Of a stretch of 64,000 bases of DNA, positions 25,578-33,250 are shown piece by piece (within the stretch, counting starts at the first letter, position 1; every line of letters begins with the position of its first letter). The position numbers and the translations under genes are program-made. Below the pieces are notes generated by a model that had not been told where the DNA came from, did not search any database, and saw only the letters and a program-made list of their open reading frames with translations. This stretch comes from DATKHR01 sp036557365 (GTDB lineage Bacteria; Acidobacteriota; Vicinamibacteria; Vicinamibacterales; CAVVIG01): positions 1-64,000 of the forward strand of contig DATBHR010000080.1 in NCBI GenBank assembly GCA_036557365.1, read 5' to 3'.

Positions 25578-27024
25578 AGCGGCTGTGGACGAGGAACAAC
25601 TGATCCTGGCGTTTGAGCGCCCATCGCGCCTTGCCGTCGGCGCCGATCATCATGTCTTCCTCCTGCGCCATCTGCACCTCTTGCCCGTTCCATTCGGGAA
25701 CGGGCGTCGTCGCCTGCAGTTCGACGGAGTACCACATCGAAGGGATCACCTTCGCGTCACCACGGCCGGGCACGCCATCCTGATAGTCCCAGAGGCCGAT
25801 GAGCGGGCCGGAGCCGTGGCCATTCATGCCTATCGGATGTGAGTAGAGTGTCCCGTTGATGTTCTTGGCTTTCATGCGGCCGAGAACGGCGCCGAGGACG
25901 TCGTTTCCGGTGCGGCCCGGTCGCGTTTCCTCCATCATCATGTCCTGCATCGCGTTCGCGTTGGCGAGCGCTTTCTTCAGGCCGGCCGGCGCATCCGTTT
26001 CTCCCGGCAGCAGGACGTAGGCGTCGTGCTGTGTGTCGGTGTTCAGCCTCGCGACGTTGATGCCGACGTCGCAGTGCAGCAGATCGCCGGGCATGATGAC
26101 CGGATCGTCGCCGAGCTCGCTGGTCTTCACGCCTTTCCGCTGGATGGAGACGCTCGGCTGAAACCATGTGCCGAGTCCCTGATCGTTGGTCCGCTGACGC
26201 CACCACCACACCAGGTCGCTCGTGTGCGTCGTGCCCGGCACGATGACGTTCTCTGAGAACATCGTCTGCGTCATCTGCCAGACGAGCGCGGTCATCTTCG
26301 TGAAGAACGCTTCTTCTTCGGGGAGGCGTGACGCGATGAGGTCGAGCGGCAGTCCCTCGGCGTCCTTGAACTTCGCCGCCCACGTCGGGCCGAGCGCCGC
26401 CGTCATGCCCTGTAACTCGCCGCTCGAGAGTCCGTCGGTGAAGGCGAAGACGGTCGAGCGATCGATGCCGATGACCTTCGGCTTCCGCTCCTCGATCACC
26501 TGCTTGAGCAGCATCCACTGCTCGTCGCCCCAAAGTTCCGCCTGGCGTCCGCCCGTCGCGGCGTTGATCGATTTCATGGAGCTGCGCGTTTCGAAAACGC
26601 CGCCCTGCGAGGTGCCGCCGAGCGCAAGCCGCTCGATGCAATTGGCGGCCGGCGCGGAGCCGGTGATCGCACACTTGTCGAAGAACACATAGATCGTCCG
26701 CCTGCGCGCGAAGAACGTCTCCGGCGCGGTGATCGACGAGAACACCGGGTCCTCGTTGTACTCGCGCATCGGGACGACCCACATGTCGATGCCGTACTTC
26801 CGCATCAGCGGCGGCAGGAACGTGTCGAGGCGTTTCTTGAGCCACACCTGCTGCATCGCCGCCTGTTCGCGAAGGAGTCCGAATGGGCGATCGGCGGTCG
26901 GCAGCGCGCGAGGCGCGAGCCGTTCCTGTCCGGCGGGCGTTCGCGGACTCTGCGCGAACGCGGCAATCGGTAGCGCGATCGCGGCAGCAGTCAACAAGGC
27001 ACGACGGACGGCAGCGGACGTCAT
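25576..27024 (-). CDS. Secreted M24-family metallopeptidase (Xaa-Pro aminopeptidase-like)
   Basis: 482 residues from the ATG at 27024, which follows AAAGGA and opens a clean signal peptide (MTSAAVRRALLTAAAIALPIAAFA). A second ATG at 27051 also has GGAAGGA, nine codons earlier. All five metal ligands of the pita-bread fold are visible: Asp in LLHCDVG, Asp in TQHDAYV, His in GMNGHGSGP, Glu in YSVELQAT and Glu in MAQEEDMMI. The N-terminal creatinase-like domain contains MWVVPMREYNEDPVF. It probably trims peptides in the periplasm. The PPK2 stop codon directly abuts the upstream ATG (TAGATG). Confidence 0.85.
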   Translation of the reverse strand: MTSAAVRRALLTAAAIALPIAAFAQSPRTPAGQERLAPRALPTADRPFGLLREQAAMQQVWLKKRLDTFLPPLMRKYGIDMWVVPMREYNEDPVFSSITAPETFFARRRTIYVFFDKCAITGSAPAANCIERLALGGTSQGGVFETRSSMKSINAATGGRQAELWGDEQWMLLKQVIEERKPKVIGIDRSTVFAFTDGLSSGELQGMTAALGPTWAAKFKDAEGLPLDLIASRLPEEEAFFTKMTALVWQMTQTMFSENVIVPGTTHTSDLVWWWRQRTNDQGLGTWFQPSVSIQRKGVKTSELGDDPVIMPGDLLHCDVGINVARLNTDTQHDAYVLLPGETDAPAGLKKALANANAMQDMMMEETRPGRTGNDVLGAVLGRMKAKNINGTLYSHPIGMNGHGSGPLIGLWDYQDGVPGRGDAKVIPSMWYSVELQATTPVPEWNGQEVQMAQEEDMMIGADGKARWALKRQDQLFLVHSR

Positions 27025-27051
27025 TCGGAATCCTTTCGGCAACGTTGGCAT

Positions 27052-27966
27052 CTAGGCATCCTTCCGGCGAAGCGCGGCCCGTCCGGCCTCGAGCGCGCGC
27101 TGCTCGGCCGGGTCGAGCGGCGGGCGTTTCAGGTCGAGCCCGTCCAGCGCGTGGACGATCGCGGCCGCGACGACGAGCCGCGTGAACCATTTGTGATCGG
27201 CGGGGACGACGTACCACGGCGCGTCCGGCGTCGCCGTGTGCTGGATCATGTTCTCGTAGGCCGACTGGTAGTCGCTCCAGAGCTTGCGCTCCTCGAGGTC
27301 GCGCGACGAGAACTTCCAGTTCTTCTCGGGCTTCTCGAGGCGCTCGAGAAATCGTTTCCGCTGCTCCTTCTTCGAGACGTGCAGGAAGAACTTCAGCACG
27401 ACCGTCCCGTTGCGATGCAGGTGGCGCTCGAAGCAGCGGATGTCCTCGAAGCGTTCCTTCCAGATGTCCTTCGTGACGAGCGCCGCCGGGATGCTTTGAC
27501 GCTCCAGCAGCTCGTCGTGCACGCGGACGACGAGGACTTCCTCGTAGTACGAGCGGTTGAAGATGCCGATGCGTCCGCGCTCGGGAAGACAGCGGGCGCA
27601 GCGCCACAGGAAGTCGTGCCGCAGGTCTTCCTCCGACGGCGCCTTGAACGAGAAGACCTGGCAGCCCTGCGGGTTGACGCCGGACATGACGTGCTTGATG
27701 GTGCTGTCCTTGCCCGCGGCATCCATGGCCTGGAACACGAGCAGCGCCGACCACGTGGAGCGGGCGTACAGCTTGTCCTGGAGATCGGCGAGCCGCTCGA
27801 GGCCGAAGCCGAGCCAGCGATCGGCGGCTTCGCGCGACGCGATCTCGCCGTGATCGCGCGGATCGACGTCCTTCAGCTTGAAGTGCCGTCCGTCGGTGAC
27901 TTCGAACGGACGGATCAGCCGGCGGACCACTTTCGGCTTGGGATCTTTCATAGGGTCAGTGGACAT
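27052..27966 (-). CDS. ppk2: Polyphosphate kinase 2 family protein
   Basis: 304 residues. Walker A is in FQAMDAAGKDSTIKHV (residues ~80-95) and the PPK2 signature FNRSYYEEVLVVRVH near residue 143; RCFERHL and FFLHVSKKEQRKRFLERL are also typical. It transfers phosphate between polyphosphate and nucleotides. The start is uncertain: ATG at 27966 and, five codons in, at 27951; neither has a strong ribosome site. The reading frame extends to 28365 but there it is arginine-rich antisense to the regulator. It is directly followed by the peptidase gene. Confidence 0.88.
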   Translation of the reverse strand: MSTDPMKDPKPKVVRRLIRPFEVTDGRHFKLKDVDPRDHGEIASREAADRWLGFGLERLADLQDKLYARSTWSALLVFQAMDAAGKDSTIKHVMSGVNPQGCQVFSFKAPSEEDLRHDFLWRCARCLPERGRIGIFNRSYYEEVLVVRVHDELLERQSIPAALVTKDIWKERFEDIRCFERHLHRNGTVVLKFFLHVSKKEQRKRFLERLEKPEKNWKFSSRDLEERKLWSDYQSAYENMIQHTATPDAPWYVVPADHKWFTRLVVAAAIVHALDGLDLKRPPLDPAEQRALEAGRAALRRKDA

Positions 27967-27998
27967 TCTTACATCGAGGCCGCGCGATGTCAGCAGGG

Positions 27999-28601
27999 CT
28001 AGCGCGGATCGATGACGACCATCATGAACCGGGCCCATGATCGTCCGTCGTTCCGGTACTGGTGGCGCTGGTCCATCCTCGCCACGGCAGAAGCCCCGGG
28101 CCCGACGCAGCTCCTGCGCTTGCCAACGACGAGGGTCAGCGTGCCCTGCTGCACGTGGATCACTTCGACCGTCGTCGCGAGGTGCGCCTCCGCCTTGTAG
28201 ACGTCGCCGGGCGCGAGCCGCCACTGCCACAGCTCGATCGGTTGCGGCGACGCCGACCCGACGAGCAGCGTCGCGGTGCCGCCTTTCGCGCTGCGCCACA
28301 GCGTGAGCGCGTCGGACGGCGCGGCAAGCTTCACGGCGTCGGCAGGCGCGGCGAACAGTTCCCACACGCCGACGCCGAACGCGTTCGCGATGCGAATCAG
28401 CGTCCCGATGCTCGGGTTCGTGTGTGCGCCCTCGATCTGGAGCAGCATGCCCTTGGACAGGCCGCTGCGATCCGCGAGCGCGGCGAGCGTCCAGCGCTTG
28501 CGCTCGCGCGCGGCGCGCACGGTGGCGGCGAGGGCCGCGAGCGTGTCCCCGGTGATCGCGTGCGTGGACGGCGGCTTCCGCTCAGCCATTCGAGGCACCA
28601 T
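27999..28601 (-). CDS. XRE-family regulator with C-terminal cupin
   Basis: 200 residues. Helix-turn-helix in residues ~22-76: RERKRWTLAALADRSGLSKGMLLQIEGAHTNPSIGTLIRIA is the classical XRE layout. The C-terminal half is a single cupin (IELWQWRLAPGD...EVIHVQQGTLTLVVGK), a small-ligand sensor in PuuR/SutR-type regulators. It is divergent from the EamA transporter; an 18-base palindrome lies between the two genes and would be its operator. Starts at 28601 and 28589 are both possible. Confidence 0.87.
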   Translation of the reverse strand: MVPRMAERKPPSTHAITGDTLAALAATVRAARERKRWTLAALADRSGLSKGMLLQIEGAHTNPSIGTLIRIANAFGVGVWELFAAPADAVKLAAPSDALTLWRSAKGGTATLLVGSASPQPIELWQWRLAPGDVYKAEAHLATTVEVIHVQQGTLTLVVGKRRSCVGPGASAVARMDQRHQYRNDGRSWARFMMVVIDPR

Positions 28602-28611
28602 TATGTCCGCA

Positions 28612-28640
28612 TTGCATTACGGCGTGCGGATCAATATATT
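28612..28640 (+). promoter_or_regulatory. Sigma-70-type promoter of the EamA transporter gene
   Basis: -35 TTGCAT (28612-28617), a 17-base spacer, and -10 TATATT (28635-28640). The -10 box lies inside the palindrome at 28628-28645, so a bound repressor would block it. Transcription would start near 28647, favouring the translation start at 28687 over the ATG at 28603. Confidence 0.6.
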
Positions 28641-28645
28641 GATCC
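28628..28645. promoter_or_regulatory. 18-bp perfect palindrome, likely operator of the XRE-cupin regulator
   Basis: GGATCAATATATTGATCC is a perfect inverted repeat located 26 bases upstream of the regulator's start and within the transporter's promoter. Its AT-rich centre stands out from the surroundings. Short ATCAATATATTGAT-like palindromes are typical targets for dimeric XRE proteins. It probably gives autoregulation plus control of the transporter. Confidence 0.7.
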
Positions 28646-28686
28646 ACGTGGTGCAGCTTAATGGAGCTCCTGTCTGGGCGTCGGCG

Positions 28687-29505
28687 ATGTTCGGCCTGGC
28701 GTCCGCCGCGGCGTGGGGCGCCGGCGATTTCTGCGGCGGCGTCGCGACGAAGCGCGCCGGCGGATACGCCGTCGTCATCGGCGCGCACGTTGTCGGCGTC
28801 GTCGCGTTTCTGGCGCTGGCGCTGGGCAGCGGGGAAGCAATGCCCGGCGCGGTCAGCCTTATGTGGTGCGGTGTCGCAGGACTTGCCGGCGCGATCGGAC
28901 TCGTCGCGCTCTATCGCGCGCTGGCCGAAGGACGAATGGGGATCGCGGCTCCGGTCTCCGGCATGTTGAGCGCGGCGGTGCCGGCTGCGGCGGGTGCGGC
29001 GGCGGAAGGACTCCCTCGCTGGCTGACGCTCGGCGGCTTCGCGCTCGCGCTGATCGCCGTGTGGCTCATCGCGCGTTCGGGCGACGATCCGGTCCGGCCG
29101 CGCGAGCTCGGTCTGCCGGTGCTCGCCGGCGCCGGGTTCGGGCTGTTCATCCTCATCATCGGCCGCGCGAGCGGCACGGCGGTGTTCTGGCCGCTCGTCG
29201 CTGCCCGCGTCGCGTCGCTGACGATCCTCCCGCTGATTGCGCTGGCCGGACGTCAGAGTCTCCGTCTGCCGGCTCGTGCGCTGCTGCCGGTCGTCATCGC
29301 GGGCATCTTCGACGCCGGCGGCAACGCGTTTCTCGTGATGGCCGCACACGCCGGCCGCCTCGACGTCGCCGCGGTGCTGTCGTCGCTGTATCCTGCAGGC
29401 ACCGTGCTGCTCGCCTGGATTGTCCTGAAGGAGCAGATTACGCGCTGGCAGCTGACCGGACTTCTGACCGCCGGCGCGGCCATCGTGGCGATTACCGCCG
29501 GCTGA
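28687..29505 (+). CDS. EamA/DMT-family transporter
   Basis: About 272 residues with ten hydrophobic segments in two halves. Helix 1 MFGLASAAAWGAGDFCGG and the second-half SLYPAGTVLLAWIVLKEQIT (followed by RWQLTGLLTAGAA) are typical for EamA proteins, which export amino acids, polyamines or drugs. The start is uncertain: ATG 28687 fits the promoter; GTG codons at 28648 and 28651 would add a dozen residues; ATG 28603 would lie upstream of the promoter. It is probably controlled by the divergent XRE-cupin regulator. TadA follows 11 bases later. Confidence 0.83.
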   Translation: MFGLASAAAWGAGDFCGGVATKRAGGYAVVIGAHVVGVVAFLALALGSGEAMPGAVSLMWCGVAGLAGAIGLVALYRALAEGRMGIAAPVSGMLSAAVPAAAGAAAEGLPRWLTLGGFALALIAVWLIARSGDDPVRPRELGLPVLAGAGFGLFILIIGRASGTAVFWPLVAARVASLTILPLIALAGRQSLRLPARALLPVVIAGIFDAGGNAFLVMAAHAGRLDVAAVLSSLYPAGTVLLAWIVLKEQITRWQLTGLLTAGAAIVAITAG

Positions 29506-29516
29506 TCAGAGCCGAG

Positions 29517-29966
29517 ATGCCGACGCACGAGGCCATGATGGCTGCGGCGCTCGACGAAGCGCGCCGCGCACGCGATTCCGGCGAGGTGCCCATCGGCGCC
29601 GTCGTCGTCATGGACGGCGAGATTGTCGCGCGCGGATACAACCAGCCGATTTCGTCCGGCGACCCGACCGCCCATGCGGAAATCGTCGCGATTCGCGGCG
29701 CGGCGCGCCAGCTTGGCAACTACCGGCTGACCGGCGCGACGTTGTACGTGACCGTCGAGCCGTGCTTGATGTGCGTTGGCGCGCTCGTGCACGCCCGGAT
29801 CGGATCGCTCGTGTTCGGCGCAACGGAGCCACGGACCGGCGCGGTGGTGTCGACCGTGCGCGGCGGCGAGCTGCCGGGGCACAACCACCGCTTCGACGTC
29901 ATGTCCGGCGTCTGCGAAGAGGAAAGCCGCGCGTTGATGCAGGCGTTCTTCAAGGAACGCCGCTAG
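29517..29966 (+). CDS. tadA: tRNA-specific adenosine deaminase TadA
   Basis: 149 residues. The zinc site is complete: TAHAEI with catalytic glutamate and PCLMC with two cysteine ligands. GEVPIGAVVV and a C-terminal helix with FFKERR fit TadA rather than cytidine or guanine deaminases. It converts A34 to inosine in tRNA-Arg(ACG). It starts 11 bases after the transporter stop and ends next to the stop of the convergent ABC permease, with no gap. Confidence 0.92.
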   Translation: MPTHEAMMAAALDEARRARDSGEVPIGAVVVMDGEIVARGYNQPISSGDPTAHAEIVAIRGAARQLGNYRLTGATLYVTVEPCLMCVGALVHARIGSLVFGATEPRTGAVVSTVRGGELPGHNHRFDVMSGVCEEESRALMQAFFKERR

Positions 29967-32468
29967 TCACTCCGTCCGCAGCGCGCGCATCGGATCGATC
30001 CGACTGGCTCGCTGCGCGGGGATCAATCCCGCGGCGGCCGACACCAGCGTCAGCAGCAGGATCGCCGAGCTTGCCGTGAACGGATCGTGGGCCTGGATGC
30101 CGTACAGCTGCGACGCGACGTAGCGTCCAAGTCCCAGGCCGGCCGGGATGCCGATCGCGAGGCCGATGCACAGCAGGAGCAGTACCTCGCGCATCACCAT
30201 CCAGATGACAGATGCCGGCTGTGCACCGAGCGCGAGACGGATGCCGAGCTCCTTCTTGCGCTGCGCCACCACGAATGCCATCACGCCGTAAAGGCCGACG
30301 GACGCGAGCAGCGTCGCGACGAAGCCGAATCCCGCCGAGAGCATTGCGATGAGACGGTCGGTCAGCAGCGTCTCGTCGAGCTGTCCCTCGACGGTCTTCA
30401 TCTCGTAAATGGGGATCGCCGAGTCGACCTGCTTGATCTCGTTGCGCGCGACCGAAAAGACCGCAGCAGACGGAATGTTGGCTCGGAGGTAGAAGGTCGC
30501 GCTGTTCTTGCCCCAGTTCGGGATGAAGACCTGTCGTCGCACGCCCTGGCGCGGTCCTTCGTACAGCGCGTTGGCGACGACGCCGATGATCTCGATGTCG
30601 AGCTTGGACTTCGGACCGACGCCAAAGCCGATGTGCTTGCCGACCGCGCTCCGGTCCGGAAAGAAGTGCTGCGCGAACTGGCGGTTGACGATCGCGACGC
30701 TCGCGTTCTCCTTCTCCTCGCCACGGCGGAAGTCACGCCCCTCCAGCATCGGAATGTTCATCGTCGTGAAGTAACCGGGCGACAGCGAGTTCATGAAGGC
30801 CTGCATGTCCTCGCCGTCCTTCGCCTGATGTCCCTCGACGCTCATCGAGCTGTCCCACTCGTCGCCCGCGAGAATCGGCACCGCCGCGACGGCTGCGGAC
30901 TGCACGCCCGCCGCGGACGAAATCCGTTCGAGGACCTGCTTGTAGAACGCGGTGGCCCGCTCGTTGTCGTATCCGCTGAGCGACGGCGCCAGCTGGAACG
31001 TGATCAGGTTGTTGAGCGCGACGCCGGTTTCCGTCGTCTTCAGGTTCTGCAGCGATCGAACGAACAGGCCGGCGCCGAACAGCAGCAGGAAGCTGAGGGC
31101 GACCTGCGCCGCCACGAGCCCCTTCCGCATGATGAGCGATCCGCGCGTGCCGGTGATGGAGCCCATCGTGTCCTTGAGCGACGTCCACGGATCGGTGCGG
31201 CTCGCACGCAGCGCCGGCAGCAGTCCGAAGACGATGCCGGTCGCGACGGTGACGCACAGGGTGAACACCAAAATGCGCGGATCGGGATGCGCCGTGATGA
31301 GGATCGGCTGTCCCTGGCTCGGCACCAGCGCGAGGAGCGTGCGCGTGAGCACGAACGCGAGCCCGAGACCGAGCAGGCCGCCGGCGCTCGCGAGGACGAG
31401 GCTTTCGACGAGCAGCTGTCGAATGAGGTCGCGGCGGGACGCGCCGATGGACAGGCGGACGGCGATTTCCTTCTGGCGCATGAAGCCGCGCGCGATGAGC
31501 AGGTTGGCGACGTTCGCGCAGGCGATGAGCAGCACGAGACCGACCATGCACATCAGCACGACGAGCGCGGTGGAGAAGTCGCGGCGGGTCGGCGAATACC
31601 CGATGTCGGCCCGTTCGATGAGCATCTTGCCCTTCATGAACTGCTCGCGCGAGTACGCGGACCAGTCCTTGGCGGCCGGCAGCGTCATCTCGTACTGCCG
31701 GATCTGCGTGAACAGAAGCTGCACGGGCGGACGCGCACTCTCGATGGTGTAGCCGGGTTTCAGCCGCGCGAACACCTGGACGAAACGCGTGCGCCGATCG
31801 TCCATGTGCGCCCAGCCCCAGTCCGGCACCATCACCGGCTTCATCTGAATCGGGACGCGGATCTGCGGCGACTGCACCGGATCCAGTCCTGCGAATCCGG
31901 CGGCCGACACGCCGACGATCGTCATCGGATAGTCGTTCACACGGATCGTGCGGCCGATGACGGCCGGATCGCGCGCGAAGCGCGTCGTCCAGTAGTTGTA
32001 GGCGAGGACGACGACCGGATGTCCCTGGTAGGTGCGATCGTCTTCTTCCGAATTGAAGACGCGGCCGATGGCGGGCTTCACGCCGAGCATCGTGAAGTAG
32101 TTGCCCGACACCATTTCGGCGTCCACGCGCTCGGTGCTGTTGTCGATGCTCACCGACGCCGGCACGAGGCGCCGGCAGATAACTTCGGAGAACGGTTCGG
32201 CTTTCTGCTGCAGGTCCTGGTACACCGGGTAGGAGTGCATCCGGTAGCCCATGTTGCTGCCCATGTGCGCGCCTTCCTGGTACAGCATCACGAGCTCTTC
32301 GGGCCGCGTGACGGGAAGCTTGCGCAGCAGGATCTGATCGATCAGCGTGAAGATGGCGGTGTTGCCGCCGATGCCGACCGCGAGCGAGACGATCGCGACG
32401 CTGGCGAAGAGCGGACTGCGCCGCAGGCTGCGGAACGCCAGGCGGACGTCGGACAGGAGGCTTCCCAT
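29967..32468 (-). CDS. MacB-like ABC permease of the long acidobacterial (ADOP) type
   Basis: 833 residues. The N-terminus RLAFRSLRRSPLFASVAIVSLAVGIGGNTAIFTLIDQILLRKLP is helix 1 of MacB/FtsX-type permeases, followed by a MacB periplasmic core, three helices with CANVANLLIARG, a second periplasmic core and a final three-helix set ending RASRIDPMRALRTE. Full-length duplicated permeases without a fused ATPase are numerous in Acidobacteriota. The function is likely mechanotransmission for lipid, peptide or drug export. No ATPase gene is adjacent. It is related to the copy at 33251 and the fragment at 32807. Confidence 0.87.
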   Translation of the reverse strand: MGSLLSDVRLAFRSLRRSPLFASVAIVSLAVGIGGNTAIFTLIDQILLRKLPVTRPEELVMLYQEGAHMGSNMGYRMHSYPVYQDLQQKAEPFSEVICRRLVPASVSIDNSTERVDAEMVSGNYFTMLGVKPAIGRVFNSEEDDRTYQGHPVVVLAYNYWTTRFARDPAVIGRTIRVNDYPMTIVGVSAAGFAGLDPVQSPQIRVPIQMKPVMVPDWGWAHMDDRRTRFVQVFARLKPGYTIESARPPVQLLFTQIRQYEMTLPAAKDWSAYSREQFMKGKMLIERADIGYSPTRRDFSTALVVLMCMVGLVLLIACANVANLLIARGFMRQKEIAVRLSIGASRRDLIRQLLVESLVLASAGGLLGLGLAFVLTRTLLALVPSQGQPILITAHPDPRILVFTLCVTVATGIVFGLLPALRASRTDPWTSLKDTMGSITGTRGSLIMRKGLVAAQVALSFLLLFGAGLFVRSLQNLKTTETGVALNNLITFQLAPSLSGYDNERATAFYKQVLERISSAAGVQSAAVAAVPILAGDEWDSSMSVEGHQAKDGEDMQAFMNSLSPGYFTTMNIPMLEGRDFRRGEEKENASVAIVNRQFAQHFFPDRSAVGKHIGFGVGPKSKLDIEIIGVVANALYEGPRQGVRRQVFIPNWGKNSATFYLRANIPSAAVFSVARNEIKQVDSAIPIYEMKTVEGQLDETLLTDRLIAMLSAGFGFVATLLASVGLYGVMAFVVAQRKKELGIRLALGAQPASVIWMVMREVLLLLCIGLAIGIPAGLGLGRYVASQLYGIQAHDPFTASSAILLLTLVSAAAGLIPAQRASRIDPMRALRTE

Positions 32469-32526
32469 GGGCTCTTAGACGGATCGAAGCCGTCGTGGGT
32501 TGGATCGGCCTTTCGGCGACGTGGGC

Positions 32527-32532
32527 TATAAT
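32527..32532 (+). promoter_or_regulatory. -10 box for tRNA-Ser
   Basis: A perfect TATAAT 32 bases before the mature tRNA 5' end. A TTGGAT at 32500 is the nearest -35-like hexamer, but its spacing of 21 is too long to be convincing. Confidence 0.5.
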
Positions 32533-32563
32533 CGAAGGTCCGCTTCGACCGCGAAACGCCGAC

Positions 32564-32654
32564 GGAGAGGTACCGAAGTGGTCGTAACGGGGGCGCCTCG
32601 AAAGCGTCTTGTCCCGTAAGGGGCACGTGGGTTCGAATCCCACCCTCTCCGCCA
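32564..32654 (+). tRNA. tRNA-Ser (anticodon CGA)
   Basis: The acceptor arms GGAGAGG and CCTCTCC pair fully, followed by discriminator G and an encoded CCA. The anticodon loop CTCGAAA carries CGA, decoding UCG; its stem is GGCGC/GCGTC with one G-U pair. A long variable arm and the T arm GTGGG-TTCGAAT-CCCAC complete a class II serine tRNA. It is flanked by permease genes. Confidence 0.95.
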
Positions 32655-32806
32655 ACTCCTTCGCTCGCGCTCAGTCGTTGGCGTCGAGGCTGTCTTCAGG
32701 CTTCGCCCGACTCGCTCCCGCTCGTCGGTCTCGGCACGAATCCCTCGGCCTCTGCCACTACCGCGCCGACGCTCAGTCGTTGCCGAGTCGCGCTGAGAGC
32801 AAATCC

Positions 32807-33067
32807 CTACTGTTCGCGAAGGGCCGCTAATGGATCTGCCATTCCCGCACGCAACGCGGGCACAAAGGCGGCAGCGATGCCTGTGGCGAACAATGCGGCC
32901 CCTGCGATGGCGAACGCGACGGGATCCAGCGCGCTGATGCCGAAGAGAAACGATGACAAGAGTCGTGTGAGCATGGCCGCGCTCCCAATACCCGCGACGA
33001 TCCCAAGATCACGATCGCCCCATGCCTGCCTAGATGCTGAGCGAGATTTGAGATATGTAGCCTCCAA
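32807..33067 (-). pseudogene. C-terminal remnant of an ADOP-type permease
   Basis: A short 86-codon frame whose residues ~20-86 match only the last two helices and tail of MacB-like permeases (LTRLLSSFLFGISALDP, then a helix and VPALRAGMADPLAALREQ). The first ~17 residues do not fit the family. The remaining ~750 residues expected for the family are absent. It sits 152 bases after tRNA-Ser, between two intact permeases, and is best read as a decayed copy. Confidence 0.75.
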
Positions 33068-33250
33068 CGGTCAGGGACATACTGTCAAAGTCGCGCGGTG
33101 AGTTCACCGACTTGATGGGCCGCACGACTTGCAAGACGAGACCATCTTCCGACGGTTCTCGATGACTCCGTGCGCTCCCTCCCTACACGTCTTCGAATAT
33201 TGCCGTCCGGTGCCAACGGATGGCGGCTCCATGCCGTCTAAGGTATCCGC
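33068..33250. other. Gap between permease remnant and intact permease
   Basis: 183 bases without a supported gene. AAGG at 33239 lies near the ATG at 33251 and could serve as the ribosome site. No further recognisable permease sequence extends the remnant on the minus strand. Confidence 0.4.

Noticed and set aside
28603..28686. ATG 28603 as start of the EamA transporter
   Set aside because: It lies upstream of a promoter with 17-base spacing and would translate the palindromic operator; kept 28687 as preferred.
30087..32531. Long open frame (814 codons) on the plus strand opposite the ABC permease
   Set aside because: It is the arginine/aspartate/histidine-rich antisense of a well-supported permease; high GC gives long shadow frames. 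It has no domain.
32668..32782. 13-base direct repeat CGCTCAGTCGTTG after tRNA-Ser as an attachment site
   Set aside because: It does not match the tRNA 3' end, there is no integrase, and the copies are only 102 bases apart.
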